Below are positions 1-7,185 of a stretch of 19,743 bases of DNA, piece by piece. Within the stretch, counting starts at the first letter, position 1; each line of letters opens with the position of its first letter. Location of the stretch: the NCBI GenBank assembly GCA_051647685.1, contig JBOFEG010000036.1, forward strand, positions 1 through 19,743. Reading direction: 5' to 3'. The translations under genes and the position numbers were made by a program. The notes under the pieces were generated by a model. That model did not search any database, was not told the DNA's origin, and was given only the letters and a program-made list of their open reading frames with translations. The stretch is from CALTSX01 sp051647685 (lineage in GTDB: Bacteria; Chlamydiota; Chlamydiia; Chlamydiales; CALTSX01).

Positions 1-23
1 GCGAATGAATAATATCCCGCGAT

Positions 24-1019
24 ATGATACTGACATGCAAAATAAAACATAACCAAAACTTTGACATTGAGCTTGCAAAAGCAAAACAAATTGCACTAGT
101 CGCGAAAAAAACCAAAACTCGATCGTCAAAAGATGTAAAGCAAATAGGTCTTGCATCAGCCTTATCTAATCAAATCCTTAGGAAATATGCTTCCAATAAA
201 AAGCTCAAGAGAATAAATTCTGTAAAACTCACTATTCCATCGCAAGGTATTAAACTCCACGGGAACAAAATTACAGTTTCCTGTGTAAAATTGATCTTAG
301 ATTTTGCTAAGGAAAGCATAAAAATCCATCAAATCGAATTGGATAATAACTATGCCTATATTTCCTATGCAGTAGAAGAAAAGAAACAAATAGAATGTCA
401 GTCTTGGATAGGGGTAGATTTAAATACAACAGGACATTGCGTAGTAGCATCCAATCCAACAACCAAAAAAGTATGGAAACTAGGGAAAATAACAAGTCAT
501 ATCCATAAAAAATACAAAAACTTGAGAAAAAAGCTTCAGAAAAGAAAACGAAGAAAAGCAATAAAGAAAATCAAAAACAAAGAGTCACGAATCATTAGAG
601 ATCTCAAGCACAAAATCTCTAAGAAAATCGTAAGCGAAGCCGTACAAACTAATTCAGGAATAGTACTCGAAGAATTAAAGGGAATTAGAAAAACAGCAAA
701 AACTTCCAAAAAATTCAGGTATGCTCTGAACAGTTGGTCTTTTTATCAATTGAAAATATTCATACGATACAAGGCTAAGCTGCTTGGCATACCAGTAGCA
801 GAGATTGATCCAAAATATACATCACAGCAGTGTAGTAAATGCGGACTTCTTGGTGAAAGAAAAGGGAAGAACTTTAAGTGTTCCTGTGGACACGTTGAAA
901 ATGCTGATGTCAACGCATCTTTCGTTATATCGCTCAGACATCAAGGCATTCTTCAATCTCCAGTAGACAGAGATATTGGAGAGGGGCATCTGGCGTGCTC
1001 TAAGAGGCAAGTCGCTTGA
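24..1019 (+). CDS. tnpB: TnpB-type RNA-guided nuclease of an IS605-superfamily element
   Basis: The 331-residue protein has the layout of TnpB, the OrfB protein of IS200/IS605 elements, which acts as an RNA-guided DNA nuclease. The RuvC-like residues are visible in order: Asp132 in a GVDLN motif, Glu216 in VLEELKG, and Asp295 in ADVNAS. Between the last two lies a zinc ribbon with Cys270, Cys273, Cys286 and Cys288. A basic Lys/Arg-rich helix (residues about 160 to 190) precedes the second motif. Start and stop look natural, so the gene seems full length for the shorter TnpB subgroup. No tnpA transposase is seen beside it, so it is an IS1341-like, tnpB-only unit or the transposase lies beyond the window edge only 23 bases upstream. 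The stop region merges into the candidate guide-RNA end described next. Family assignment is firm; present activity is not known. Confidence 0.93.
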   Translation: MILTCKIKHNQNFDIELAKAKQIALVAKKTKTRSSKDVKQIGLASALSNQILRKYASNKKLKRINSVKLTIPSQGIKLHGNKITVSCVKLILDFAKESIKIHQIELDNNYAYISYAVEEKKQIECQSWIGVDLNTTGHCVVASNPTTKKVWKLGKITSHIHKKYKNLRKKLQKRKRRKAIKKIKNKESRIIRDLKHKISKKIVSEAVQTNSGIVLEELKGIRKTAKTSKKFRYALNSWSFYQLKIFIRYKAKLLGIPVAEIDPKYTSQQCSKCGLLGERKGKNFKCSCGHVENADVNASFVISLRHQGILQSPVDRDIGEGHLACSKRQVA

Positions 1020-1075
1020 AAGAAGTCAAACCTCAGAACCCCTTGGCGTTAGTCTTGGGAGTATGTCAGGTATCA
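880..1075 (+). ncRNA. Candidate omega-RNA and right end of the TnpB element
   Basis: In IS605-type elements the guide RNA (omega-RNA, reRNA) is made from the 3' end of tnpB and the right element end. Here the last part of tnpB and the first 50 bases after its stop are GC-richer than the AT-rich surroundings and contain CCCC (about 1039 to 1042) facing GGGAG (about 1057 to 1061), followed by TATGTCAG. I associate a CCCC, loop, GGGAG, TATGTCA tail with this family. Both boundaries are approximate and no transcript evidence is available. If the call is right, the bases after about 1067 would be the guide. Confidence 0.4.
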
Positions 1076-1221
1076 AAACGATTTATCTATTTGAATAGAC
1101 ACATCCACATTTATAAATACGTAATAAATCTTAACGTATCCTCGTATTTCCTAAAATTTTATTAAGCTTGAGAAATAGTTAATTTCTAGGTATCTTTTTT
1201 TTAAACTAAATTTTTACCAAT

Positions 1222-1228
1222 AAGGAGG
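1222..1228 (+). promoter_or_regulatory. Strong Shine-Dalgarno of the small exported protein
   Basis: A perfect AAGGAGG lies five bases before the ATG at 1234. This fixes the start of the downstream gene. The stretch from 1076 to 1221 is AT-rich and holds no other gene that I can see. Confidence 0.8.
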
Positions 1229-1233
1229 ATTTT

Positions 1234-1686
1234 ATGAAAAATTTAATTACGAAAAGCGCACTTATTTTTGCACTAACAGGAGCATCCCTGGGCATCGCAT
1301 TCGATAAGATTATAGATGAGGAAACCAATAGAGAATATCGAATTATGTCATCTACAGAATTAAGCGAAACTGATGTAAAAGAATTTTGTAGAGGAAATAT
1401 CGAAGGCGTAATTCTTAGCATAGAAGGAACAACTCTATCTGTTGATATAGAATTAGATAGCAATATTTTTGAGGGAAAAACCAACACAGCTCGCAAGGTT
1501 AAAGTACTAAAACCGTGCTTCATGAAATGTGAACAAGGAGTACATTATTTTAGCTCTAACTATAGAACGTGGAAAAGATTTAAGGAATTCTTTGATACCG
1601 CCCTCGATGCATCTATTGATATTTGTCAAGAAACCAACTTAGTTCAACTTACTTTGCATCTAGATGTACATCAGAAAGAGGACTAA
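1234..1686 (+). CDS. Small exported protein of unknown function
   Basis: The 150-residue product begins with a typical Sec signal: Lys3, then a hydrophobic stretch through about residue 22 ending in small residues (GASLGIA), so cleavage near residue 22 is plausible. The mature part is acidic in its first half, with three cysteines at roughly residues 52, 92 and 97 (one later as well), which would suit an oxidised periplasmic or secreted protein. I do not recognise the family. It stands alone between the insertion sequence and a convergent array of degraded genes. The ribosome-binding site is strong, so it is probably expressed. A secreted chlamydial effector or a periplasmic protein are both possible; nothing in the sequence chooses between them. 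Confidence 0.7.
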   Translation: MKNLITKSALIFALTGASLGIAFDKIIDEETNREYRIMSSTELSETDVKEFCRGNIEGVILSIEGTTLSVDIELDSNIFEGKTNTARKVKVLKPCFMKCEQGVHYFSSNYRTWKRFKEFFDTALDASIDICQETNLVQLTLHLDVHQKED

Positions 1687-1692
1687 AATCAC

Positions 1693-1741
1693 GGATTTTG
1701 TGGGAGTATTAACACATATTTCCCACACCTCACAAAATTAA
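1693..1741. terminator. Possible bidirectional hairpin between convergent genes
   Basis: Just after the stop of the exported-protein gene, TGTGGGA pairs with TCCCACA across a loop of about 15 bases, and an outer ATTTTGTG can alternatively pair with CACAAAAT. The position, between two convergent genes, suits a shared terminator. No clear T-run follows, so the call is tentative. Confidence 0.35.
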
Positions 1742-1753
1742 AGAAAAAATTCA

Positions 1754-2179
1754 TTACTTATTTAATTTTACATAAAACTCACAATTTATTCCTAACTTAC
1801 CTACATCTAATTTAAAATCATATATATAACCTTTCGCAAGCATTGCAACAATACATTCCGCGTTAGTGATAGTTTCACCTTTATCTCTCTTTATAATATT
1901 CTTAACCCGATATCAATTTATCGATTGATTAATATCATTAATAATTGCCTCATCTAAAAGCCTGAATATCTTCTGAACTTTTTCTACACTACATAACCTA
2001 TCACTCTTTTTTTGCTGATTATATTTTTTAACTGAACCGAGCGCCACAGTTCCACAATAAATAGATAGTTTTATACCTCTTTGTTTACATATAGGAACAA
2101 TCTCATTGTGCAGAATACGATAAGCTTGCTCTACTGAAAGCTGATCAAAGTTTAGAATAGGATGTATTAACATTGCCAT
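1754..2179 (-). pseudogene. Third tandem paralogue (copy C), interrupted by an in-frame TGA
   Basis: Reading from ATG at 2179, the frame aligns with copies A and B to its right: a FDQLSVEQAYRIL start, then a middle part, then a TGA at 1913 to 1915. The same frame continues after that TGA with KNIIKRDKG, ITNAECIVAMLAKGYI and a natural TAA at 1754 to 1756. The TGA sits where copies A and B have a TCT serine codon before Tyr (GSY). Total length with the stop read through is 141 codons, matching copy A (142) and copy B (140). It is therefore a single premature stop, not a frameshift. TGA is the normal stop of mutS and tnpB in this window, so recoding is unlikely. The family is unrecognised. A truncated 88-residue product could still be made. 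Confidence 0.75.
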
Positions 2180-2217
2180 AAGGCCTCTTCATCTCAAAAG
2201 ATAATGTGAAAAACTTA

Positions 2218-2640
2218 TTAATTCGATTCTATAGTGAATCGACAATTCATGCTTTGAGATTGAGATCCAGAATCAGCTATATAACCTTTCATCAGCATTG
2301 CAGCGATACAATCTCCATTACTAATATATTCATCTTGGTGTTTTTCTAGAATGAGCTTTAGGACATAAGATCCTACTGCTTCCAAAGTTTCATTCGAAAA
2401 ATGATGTAAGCATGTGAAAGCTCTCTGAATTCTCCCTACATTAAATAATCTATGTTCTTGCTTATCTGTATCATATCTTTCGACCGGGATTAGGGTTTCC
2501 CTTGAGGCAAGATTTCCGTAGGAAGACACTTTTATCCCTTTTGCCTCGCATTCAGGAATAATTTGATTATATAAAATACGAGATGCGGTTTCTACTGGAA
2601 TTAGATCAAAATTTTGAACTGTATTTATTGATATTGACGT
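2218..2640 (-). pseudogene. Second tandem paralogue (copy B), start codon lost (ATG to ACG)
   Basis: The open frame aligns end to end with copy A, from SIS...VQNFD through ETASRILYNQIIPEC, SSYGN, the ERYDTDKQEHRLF region and SNGDCIAAMLMKGYIADSGS. The codon that matches the ATG of copy A is ACG at 2638 to 2640, and the AAGGAGG of copy A is reduced to AAAAAGG upstream. No internal stop is present. ATG-less, it might start weakly at ACG, or at the in-frame GTG at 2529 (giving 103 residues without the N-terminal third). I call it a probable pseudogene of recent origin because the rest of the frame is preserved. Confidence 0.65.
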
Positions 2641-2671
2641 AGAACCTTTTTAAAAGGGTAAAAATGGGAAC

Positions 2672-3100
2672 CTATCTATTAGATCTTAATGTAAATTGAC
2701 AATTCACATGTGGAATGATTGATCCGAAATCAGCTATGTAACCTTTTACTAACATCGCAACAATACAATCTCCATTAGTAATATATTTGTCTTGATGTCT
2801 TTCTACGACATGCTTAAGGCCATAAGATCCCACTGATTGTACAGTTGCATTCGAAATCACTTCATCTAAGCATGTGAAAGCCCTTTGAATTCTCTCTATA
2901 TCAAATAATCTATGTTCATTCTTTTCTTTATCATATATTTCTACTGACGATAGAGTTTCTCTTGATGCATGATTTCCATAAGAGGACAATTTTACACCCT
3001 TTCTTTCGCAGGTAGGAATAATTTCGTCGTATACAATGCGAGTGGCTGTTTCTAGTGAAAATTGATCAAAGTTTTGAATTAGACCTATTGATACTGTCAT
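2672..3100 (-). CDS. Intact member (copy A) of a three-gene paralogous array, function unknown
   Basis: This 142-residue protein is preceded by AAGGAGG (3105 to 3111, minus strand), four bases before its ATG. It has no signal peptide and no membrane segment. The N-terminal part is an amphipathic helical region (FDQFSLETATRIVYDEII), then a polar middle, then the best conserved block between copies: SYGLKH..ER...YITNGDCIVAMLVKGYI, near residues 92 to 127. This block, a Ser-Tyr-Gly-Leu-Lys-His stretch followed by an Asn-Gly and a hydrophobic helix, reminds me of small plasmid and phage proteins, but I cannot name a family. It is the only one of the three copies with an intact start and no premature stop, so it is the one likely to work. 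Confidence 0.7.
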   Translation of the reverse strand: MTVSIGLIQNFDQFSLETATRIVYDEIIPTCERKGVKLSSYGNHASRETLSSVEIYDKEKNEHRLFDIERIQRAFTCLDEVISNATVQSVGSYGLKHVVERHQDKYITNGDCIVAMLVKGYIADFGSIIPHVNCQFTLRSNR

Positions 3101-3218
3101 ATGACCTCCTTATAAGAGTAACTGGTGAAAAGAAGTTACATGATAATAAATTTAATTATATTTTGATGAGTACTATTTTCTATAATTTTTTTACTTATGT
3201 TCTTCTTATATGAAAAAT

Positions 3219-3263
3219 TTTAATAAAACCACCCAGCTCGCCTTACTGGGCGTTTCTATTAAA
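3219..3263. repeat. 45-base palindromic repeat, copy 1
   Basis: Two 18-base arms (3219 to 3236 and 3246 to 3263) flank a 9-base loop. Fifteen of 18 positions pair, including CCCAG with CTGGG at the loop side and TTTAATA with TATTAAA at the outer side. The same design, arm length, loop length and following CAAAA occur again at 4293 to 4337. It lies 42 bases after the truncated end of the abiEii remnant. It may act as a terminator, but the shared design points to a repeat family. Confidence 0.65.
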
Positions 3264-3305
3264 CAAAAACTCTAATCATTTTGTATTGAAATTCATATAG
3301 TAATC

Positions 3306-3677
3306 TCAAATCAAGGCACTAATTCGATAGCCAGTATACTCTATATGTGGTTGCTCTAAAAGTTCTATATCTACATATCTAAACAAAACCCCATCATCTA
3401 ACTTCAATGAAACAGTTTCGTTAATTGCCTCTTTAATTTCTTTTTTCTTAACTTTCATTTTCGTAATCAAAAAATCAAGATCCATTGTCTCTCTCCCTAT
3501 CTCGATTAAATATGCAAGAAGAAATCCTCCCTTAAAAATGAATTTTTTCCGATAAGATGAGCAGGATAATCTAAATAAAAATCTTTCAAGAATAAGTTTC
3601 TTCCAACATTCATTAAAATGAATATTTTTCTCCTTAGCAATAGTTCGAAGACGGTCTTTTAATTATTGTTCATTCAT
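3306..3677 (-). pseudogene. abiEii: AbiEii-type nucleotidyltransferase toxin, 5' nonsense codon and 3' truncation
   Basis: AbiEii toxins are nucleotidyltransferases that block growth when not held by AbiEi. Here an ATG at 3675 to 3677 overlaps the abiEi stop by ATGA, the usual coupling for the pair. The frame reads M-N-E-Q, then TAA at codon 5 where a Glu codon is likely ancestral, then LKDRLRTIAKEKNIHFNE, a FIFKGGFLLAYLIEIGRET segment and MDLDFLI, which together match the AbiEii N-terminal nucleotidyltransferase core (KGG...R.T.DLDF). It continues to EQPHIEYTGYRIS and stops at TGA 3306 to 3308. The usual C-terminal half (another 80 or more residues) is absent. The gene cannot make a normal toxin. 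Confidence 0.8.
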
Positions 3678-4270
3678 ATCATTAGTGTGGTAAGATATGG
3701 ATCAATATTGTATCTAAGAATTTTGGCATATGATTGAAGTTTTCTTAGATCAATTCTGTTTGTCCCTTTGCTATAAAGAGCTATTTTTAATGCTTTTATA
3801 GCAGTTTCACGACTTAGCAATCGGAAAGCATCTATAATAGTACGTTCTCTATCAAATATAGGGACTTGAATGCCGCCTAGATGAATTGTTGTTTTACCAA
3901 GTTCCATATTCCGAAATCGGACTATTCTAATCGTATTACCTCTACTAATTGAGGTGCTATGAGGTACTGATATCCAATGTTTTCTAGGTATTTCTTCCGT
4001 AATATTATAAATTACTAAGGCAGAGATTAGAGAGATTACCTCCCTGAGATATGGAATTTACCACTTCAATAAGATCTTCCCATTGAAAACTTTTAGTAGG
4101 ATATTGATATCTAGTAGCTTGATAAATTCCACGACCTAAACGTTTAATTTGGCCTTTATATAATAGGCAAGGTTAGCAGTCGATACTTTCACCTTTTTAG
4201 CATCGTTAGCTGTAAAGGAGGAGTAAGTTAGAAGCTTATGAATAGAGTTAAATTTAATAGCTTTTTTCAT
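3674..4270 (-). pseudogene. abiEi: AbiEi-type antitoxin, broken by two frameshifts
   Basis: AbiEi antitoxins carry an N-terminal winged helix that represses the operon and a C-terminal domain that counters AbiEii. From ATG 4270 (AGGAGGA upstream at about 4276 to 4282) the first frame gives FTANDAKKVKVSTANLAYYIK. Near 4157 the homology jumps frame to GQIKRLGRGIYQATRYQYP, with SFQWEDLIEVVNSI. Near 4050 it jumps again to VISLISALVIYNITEEIP and RKHWISVPHSTS. It then runs through VPIFDRERTIIDAFRLLSR to the stop at 3674. The last 77 codons remain open from ATG 3907, but the DNA-binding part is disconnected. Reassembled, the protein is about 198 residues, normal for the family. Confidence 0.82.
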
Positions 4271-4292
4271 GAATGTCCTCCTACTCAAGGAT

Positions 4293-4337
4293 TTTAATAC
4301 AAACACTCAATTAAGTCGATTGGGTGTTTGTATTAAA
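4293..4337. repeat. 45-base palindromic repeat, copy 2
   Basis: Arms 4293 to 4310 and 4320 to 4337 are complementary over 18 bases with one G-T wobble, around a 9-base loop. The stem (TTTAATACAAACACTCAA on the left) is the better preserved copy. It lies just upstream of the abiEi ribosome-binding site, so the two palindromes bracket the whole abiEi-abiEii remnant. The adjacent plus-strand ORF appears to begin inside its right arm, suggesting that the palindrome marks a breakpoint. Confidence 0.7.
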
Positions 4338-5179
4338 CAAAATATATATAATTCTTTTAATAATTACAATTTATGCTTCTTATGCTATAAAAATTGCCTG
4401 CTTTTATCGTTATAAAGCTATAATTGATACCTTATCTCATCTAACAAAACTAACTTCTATGAGAATAGCTTTTAAAAAGGTAGTAGATGAAAATACAATC
4501 GTTATTTATGAAAACCTTAGAAAATTTCTAGAAAGCACATGGTCTCTTACTAAAAAAGTTAGCAATCTAATCGACCAATGTCTTCCTCGTATCATAGCAG
4601 GAGATAAAAAATATATTTGTATTACTATCTTACGCAATAGCACTCTATTCTATAGAACAAGGTGGTATTCGGCCTGTTTTCCTTATGCTTAGAACAGATA
4701 TAGAGGATTTTTGTGTCGCTTTTCAAATTGATGAAGACCCCGAAGCTCGCAGTGTTTTTCTAAAAGGAAAATTTAAAAGCTCTAATTCAATCAAATTTAT
4801 AAAAAAAACAGACCTTAGAAATGCTAAATCTCTTGTCAAACTACATGGGGAATTTTCAAACAAGAATGTTCATCATTCTTATATTCCCCTTCTTGTCTGT
4901 CAGATAGATTCCATGGAGAATGATGTGATTCGCTTGGTGCATATAAAACGGATCGATCCAAGTAATTTATTGCCTCAGTTATTTCCTCTACACACCATTG
5001 CTATGCTTTTAATAGAAATCGGACAGCTTACTGAAAATATGTACTTTAAATCTTACTTTATTAAAAGTCATTCTAAAGGATATATTCAACCATGTTTAGA
5101 TATACCCGAGTTTATTTTATTACGGGAAATGAATGAAATAATACGAAACGAATTACAAAAATTAACACCAAATACATAG
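4324..5179 (+). pseudogene. Frameshifted gene of unknown function
   Basis: Two overlapping frames appear to be one gene. The first (from GTG 4324, no ATG before codon 41) runs with a hydrophobic start and a helical middle to PRIIAGDKK, then becomes poor. If one A is removed from the A6 run at about 4606 to 4611, the frame continues smoothly into SYAIALYSIEQGGIRPVFLM and then the second ORF (ATG 4685) to the TAG at 5179. The joined product would be about 284 residues, with no motif I recognise. The 5' end lies in the palindromic repeat and lacks a start with a ribosome-binding site, so the N-terminus is probably also lost. A homopolymer sequencing error is an alternative to genuine decay. Confidence 0.5.
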
Positions 5180-5188
5180 CTAACAAAT

Positions 5189-6019
5189 TTAATATGTGTA
5201 CCAGTTATTCTGAGCTTTTTTAATACATCTTGTTTGTATAAGTTGATGCTGACCATATAAGATTTTTTTCGCTTTTCCGATTCCCACAAAACTTCCTCCA
5301 CTCCCCGTCATGAAGATAAGTCCCGTAAAATGATCAGATATATCTTTTTTTCTATCACATAAAGATGGATAAGCTTTACAAGCTGCTTTTTCTAATTCAT
5401 TTATACCTAGATATTTTTTCTCCAGGGTCTCTGCAATCAATTTAGGAATATCAATTGTTTCGTTTGATGGAACAACGTGAGAAAAAACTTTCGCCGTATT
5501 TATATTTTCATCATTAAGAATCAGATAAATTTCTTGTTCAATAATAGCAGGTGTATTTTTGACTATTTCCCCTCGCCCAGTACAAACTGCAGATCCATTG
5601 GAAAAAAAGAAGGGAACATCGGAACCAAGTTTGGCAGACCATTTTTGCAACTCATTTTTTGAAATCCCACGTTTAGATATGTGATTCAATGCCCACAGAG
5701 TAGTAGCAGCGTTGCTGCTTCCACCACCGAGTCCAGAACCGATGGGGATATTCTTTTGCAAATGAATATGGAGAGGTTCTGTCCAACTAGTTTTGCTCCG
5801 AAAGAGTTCCCGTGCCTGTATAATGAGGTTAGAATTGTCTATAGGAATTTTTTTATTACCCTCTACAGTAAATTGATCGGTTTGAGATGGAGTAAAGGTA
5901 ATATAGTCCCCAAATGAAACTGTATGTAATAGGGAAACAATGTCATGATAACCATCAGGTCGCTTTCCTATTACATGAAGAAAGAAATTAATCTTAGCCG
6001 GAGAGAAAAATGTGAGCAC
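5189..6019 (-). CDS. ispE: 4-diphosphocytidyl-2-C-methyl-D-erythritol kinase
   Basis: IspE phosphorylates CDP-methylerythritol with ATP in the MEP pathway to isopentenyl diphosphate, in the cytosol. The GHMP-kinase pattern is clear: SPAKINFFL near the start with Lys9, the glycine-rich ATP loop PIGSGLGGGSSNAATTL at residues 92 to 108, and LGSDVPFF with Asp134, the catalytic pair known from E. coli being Lys10 and Asp141. A second glycine motif, MTGSGGSFVG, lies near the C-terminus. Length 276 is usual. The start is GTG at 6019, overlapping the rplI TAG by one base (TAGTG), so translation is probably coupled. It ends the minus-strand ribosomal-protein cluster. Confidence 0.95.
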   Translation of the reverse strand: MLTFFSPAKINFFLHVIGKRPDGYHDIVSLLHTVSFGDYITFTPSQTDQFTVEGNKKIPIDNSNLIIQARELFRSKTSWTEPLHIHLQKNIPIGSGLGGGSSNAATTLWALNHISKRGISKNELQKWSAKLGSDVPFFFSNGSAVCTGRGEIVKNTPAIIEQEIYLILNDENINTAKVFSHVVPSNETIDIPKLIAETLEKKYLGINELEKAACKAYPSLCDRKKDISDHFTGLIFMTGSGGSFVGIGKAKKILYGQHQLIQTRCIKKAQNNWYTY

Positions 6020-6525
6020 TATTCCTGGGGCGGCGTAGCAGGAACATTTTCTGGAGGATTTAATGACTCTTGCTCGACCTTAATCACAATGCGAGTTGTT
6101 ATACCTTCTCTGAGCAGAACTGTAACTGGATATTCTCCTAAAGATTTAATCGGCTGAGCTAATCGAATAGATTTTTTTTCAACTGTATATCCCTCTTGGA
6201 GTAATAGTTGTACAATATCAGGCGTAGAAACAGATCCATAGAGCTGACCGGTTGAATCGACTTTTGCAGCGAAGGTAAAGACTTTGTTTTCGAGCTGTTT
6301 TTGCATTTCTTCTGATTGTTTTAAATCTATCTCCGCTTGCTGCTGACGCTCTTTTTGCAGTCTCTCTTGTAGGTGAAGTGTATGTTTATTTACAACAACC
6401 GCTTTTTTTTGAGGCAATAAATAGTTGTTTGCGAATCCGGGTTTTACAACGACAGTTGCACCCTTTCTGCCGACGTTATGAATGTCTTCTAATAATAATA
6501 GGTAATTCTGTCTTAAGCGTTGCAT
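6019..6525 (-). CDS. rplI: Ribosomal protein L9
   Basis: L9 is a two-domain large-subunit protein that binds 23S rRNA near the L1 stalk. The N-terminal domain shows LLEDIHNVGRKGATVVVKPG and FANNYLLPQKKAV. A long charged helix, rich in Gln, Glu and Lys, spans about residues 45 to 85. The C-terminal domain follows, with LYGSVST and DIVQLL. At 168 residues it is longer than the usual 148 or so, because of a Pro/Glu-rich tail (NPPENVPATPPQE). A GGAGAC ribosome-binding site lies just before the ATG. It is 27 bases downstream of rpsR. Confidence 0.95.
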   Translation of the reverse strand: MQRLRQNYLLLLEDIHNVGRKGATVVVKPGFANNYLLPQKKAVVVNKHTLHLQERLQKERQQQAEIDLKQSEEMQKQLENKVFTFAAKVDSTGQLYGSVSTPDIVQLLLQEGYTVEKKSIRLAQPIKSLGEYPVTVLLREGITTRIVIKVEQESLNPPENVPATPPQE

Positions 6526-6552
6526 AAATAGTCTCCTTTACAACTAATATAT

Positions 6553-6813
6553 TTAATCTTCTGTTACAAACGGAAGTAGTGCCATATATCTAGCCTTCTT
6601 AATGGCATTTGCAAGCATCTTTTGGTAGTAATGAGATACTCCAGTAATGCGTTTTGGTAAAATTTTTCCTTTACCCGTAATAAATTGGGAAAGTGTTTCA
6701 ATATCTTTATAATCAATAGATTTTATTCCAGAAGAGACAAAGGGGCATCTCTTTTTCTTTCTATTTGAAAAATCGGATTGATAACTATGTTGTGGTTTTG
6801 ATCTGCTTTTCAT
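6553..6813 (-). CDS. rpsR: Ribosomal protein S18
   Basis: S18 pairs with S6 on the platform of the 30S subunit. The product contains KRCPFVSSGIKSIDYKDIE, LSQFITGKGKILPKRITG and YYQKMLANAIKKARYMALL, the S18 signature. I chose the ATG at 6811 to 6813 (86 residues, MKSRSKPQ), because a longer frame to 6903 would overlap most of the rpsF tail and adds residues that S18 lacks. A GGGGAT lies before the chosen ATG, and the stop of rpsF is only seven bases upstream. The Cys in KRCPF is normal in S18. Confidence 0.93.
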   Translation of the reverse strand: MKSRSKPQHSYQSDFSNRKKKRCPFVSSGIKSIDYKDIETLSQFITGKGKILPKRITGVSHYYQKMLANAIKKARYMALLPFVTED

Positions 6814-6820
6814 AAATCCC

Positions 6821-7162
6821 CTATACCTGTGCCAAAGGTTTAAATTGAATTGTTTCCTGTACCGTTTCTGCTGTTGTAAACATGAAGCGCACGAGATCTT
6901 CATTTAATAAAAATTCACGTTGAATAGTTGCAATATGCTGCGTATTCAATGTGAAATAGATAATAAAATAATTTCCATCGCGACGTTTATGAATATAATA
7001 ACAGAGTTTTCTTCTTCCCCAATCATGGACTTTATGTATTATTCCACCTTGGGATTCGATGTTCTGTGTAATTCTTGCCAATGCTTTTTGACGCGCTTCT
7101 TCACTGAGCTGCGCATTAATGATAAACATTCCTTCATATAATTGTTTTTTTTCTCTGTTCAT
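6821..7162 (-). CDS. rpsF: Ribosomal protein S6
   Basis: S6 binds S18 and the central domain of 16S rRNA. The 113-residue protein has the ferredoxin-like S6 pattern: YEGMFIINAQLSEEARQKAL, GGIIHKVHDWGRRKLCYYI with the basic strand, DGNYFIIYFTL, and LLNEDLVRFMF. A GGAGGT ribosome-binding site sits upstream of the ATG. The S6-S18-L9 order is widespread in bacteria; here S6 follows pth by 23 bases, so the block probably belongs to a longer transcript. Confidence 0.95.
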   Translation of the reverse strand: MNREKKQLYEGMFIINAQLSEEARQKALARITQNIESQGGIIHKVHDWGRRKLCYYIHKRRDGNYFIIYFTLNTQHIATIQREFLLNEDLVRFMFTTAETVQETIQFKPLAQV

Positions 7163-7185
7163 AAGCTATACGCTTAACCTCCGTT

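Larger units (their letters stand above)
1754..3100 (-). repeat. Tandem array of three paralogous genes
   Basis: Three head-to-tail copies of about 425 bases each, spaced by 31 to 38 bases, on the minus strand. Copies A and B are more alike than either is to C, which suggests two rounds of duplication, the older one giving rise to C. Only copy A is intact. Confidence 0.75.

Noticed and set aside
270..290. The CSCG spacing in the TnpB zinc ribbon as a defect
   Set aside because: A C-x-C-G final knuckle is common in TnpB proteins, so it is not a sign of decay.
1913..1915. TGA as a recoded sense codon
   Set aside because: mutS and tnpB in the same window end in TGA at normal lengths, so TGA is an ordinary stop here.
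1913..2179. An 88-residue protein as a complete gene in its own right
   Set aside because: The frame continues in register past the TGA with strong homology to copies A and B, so this is the front part of a longer damaged gene.
6814..6903. An rpsR start at 6903, giving 116 residues
   Set aside because: The extra 30 residues overlap the rpsF end and are not part of S18; the ATG at 6813 has a fair ribosome-binding site.
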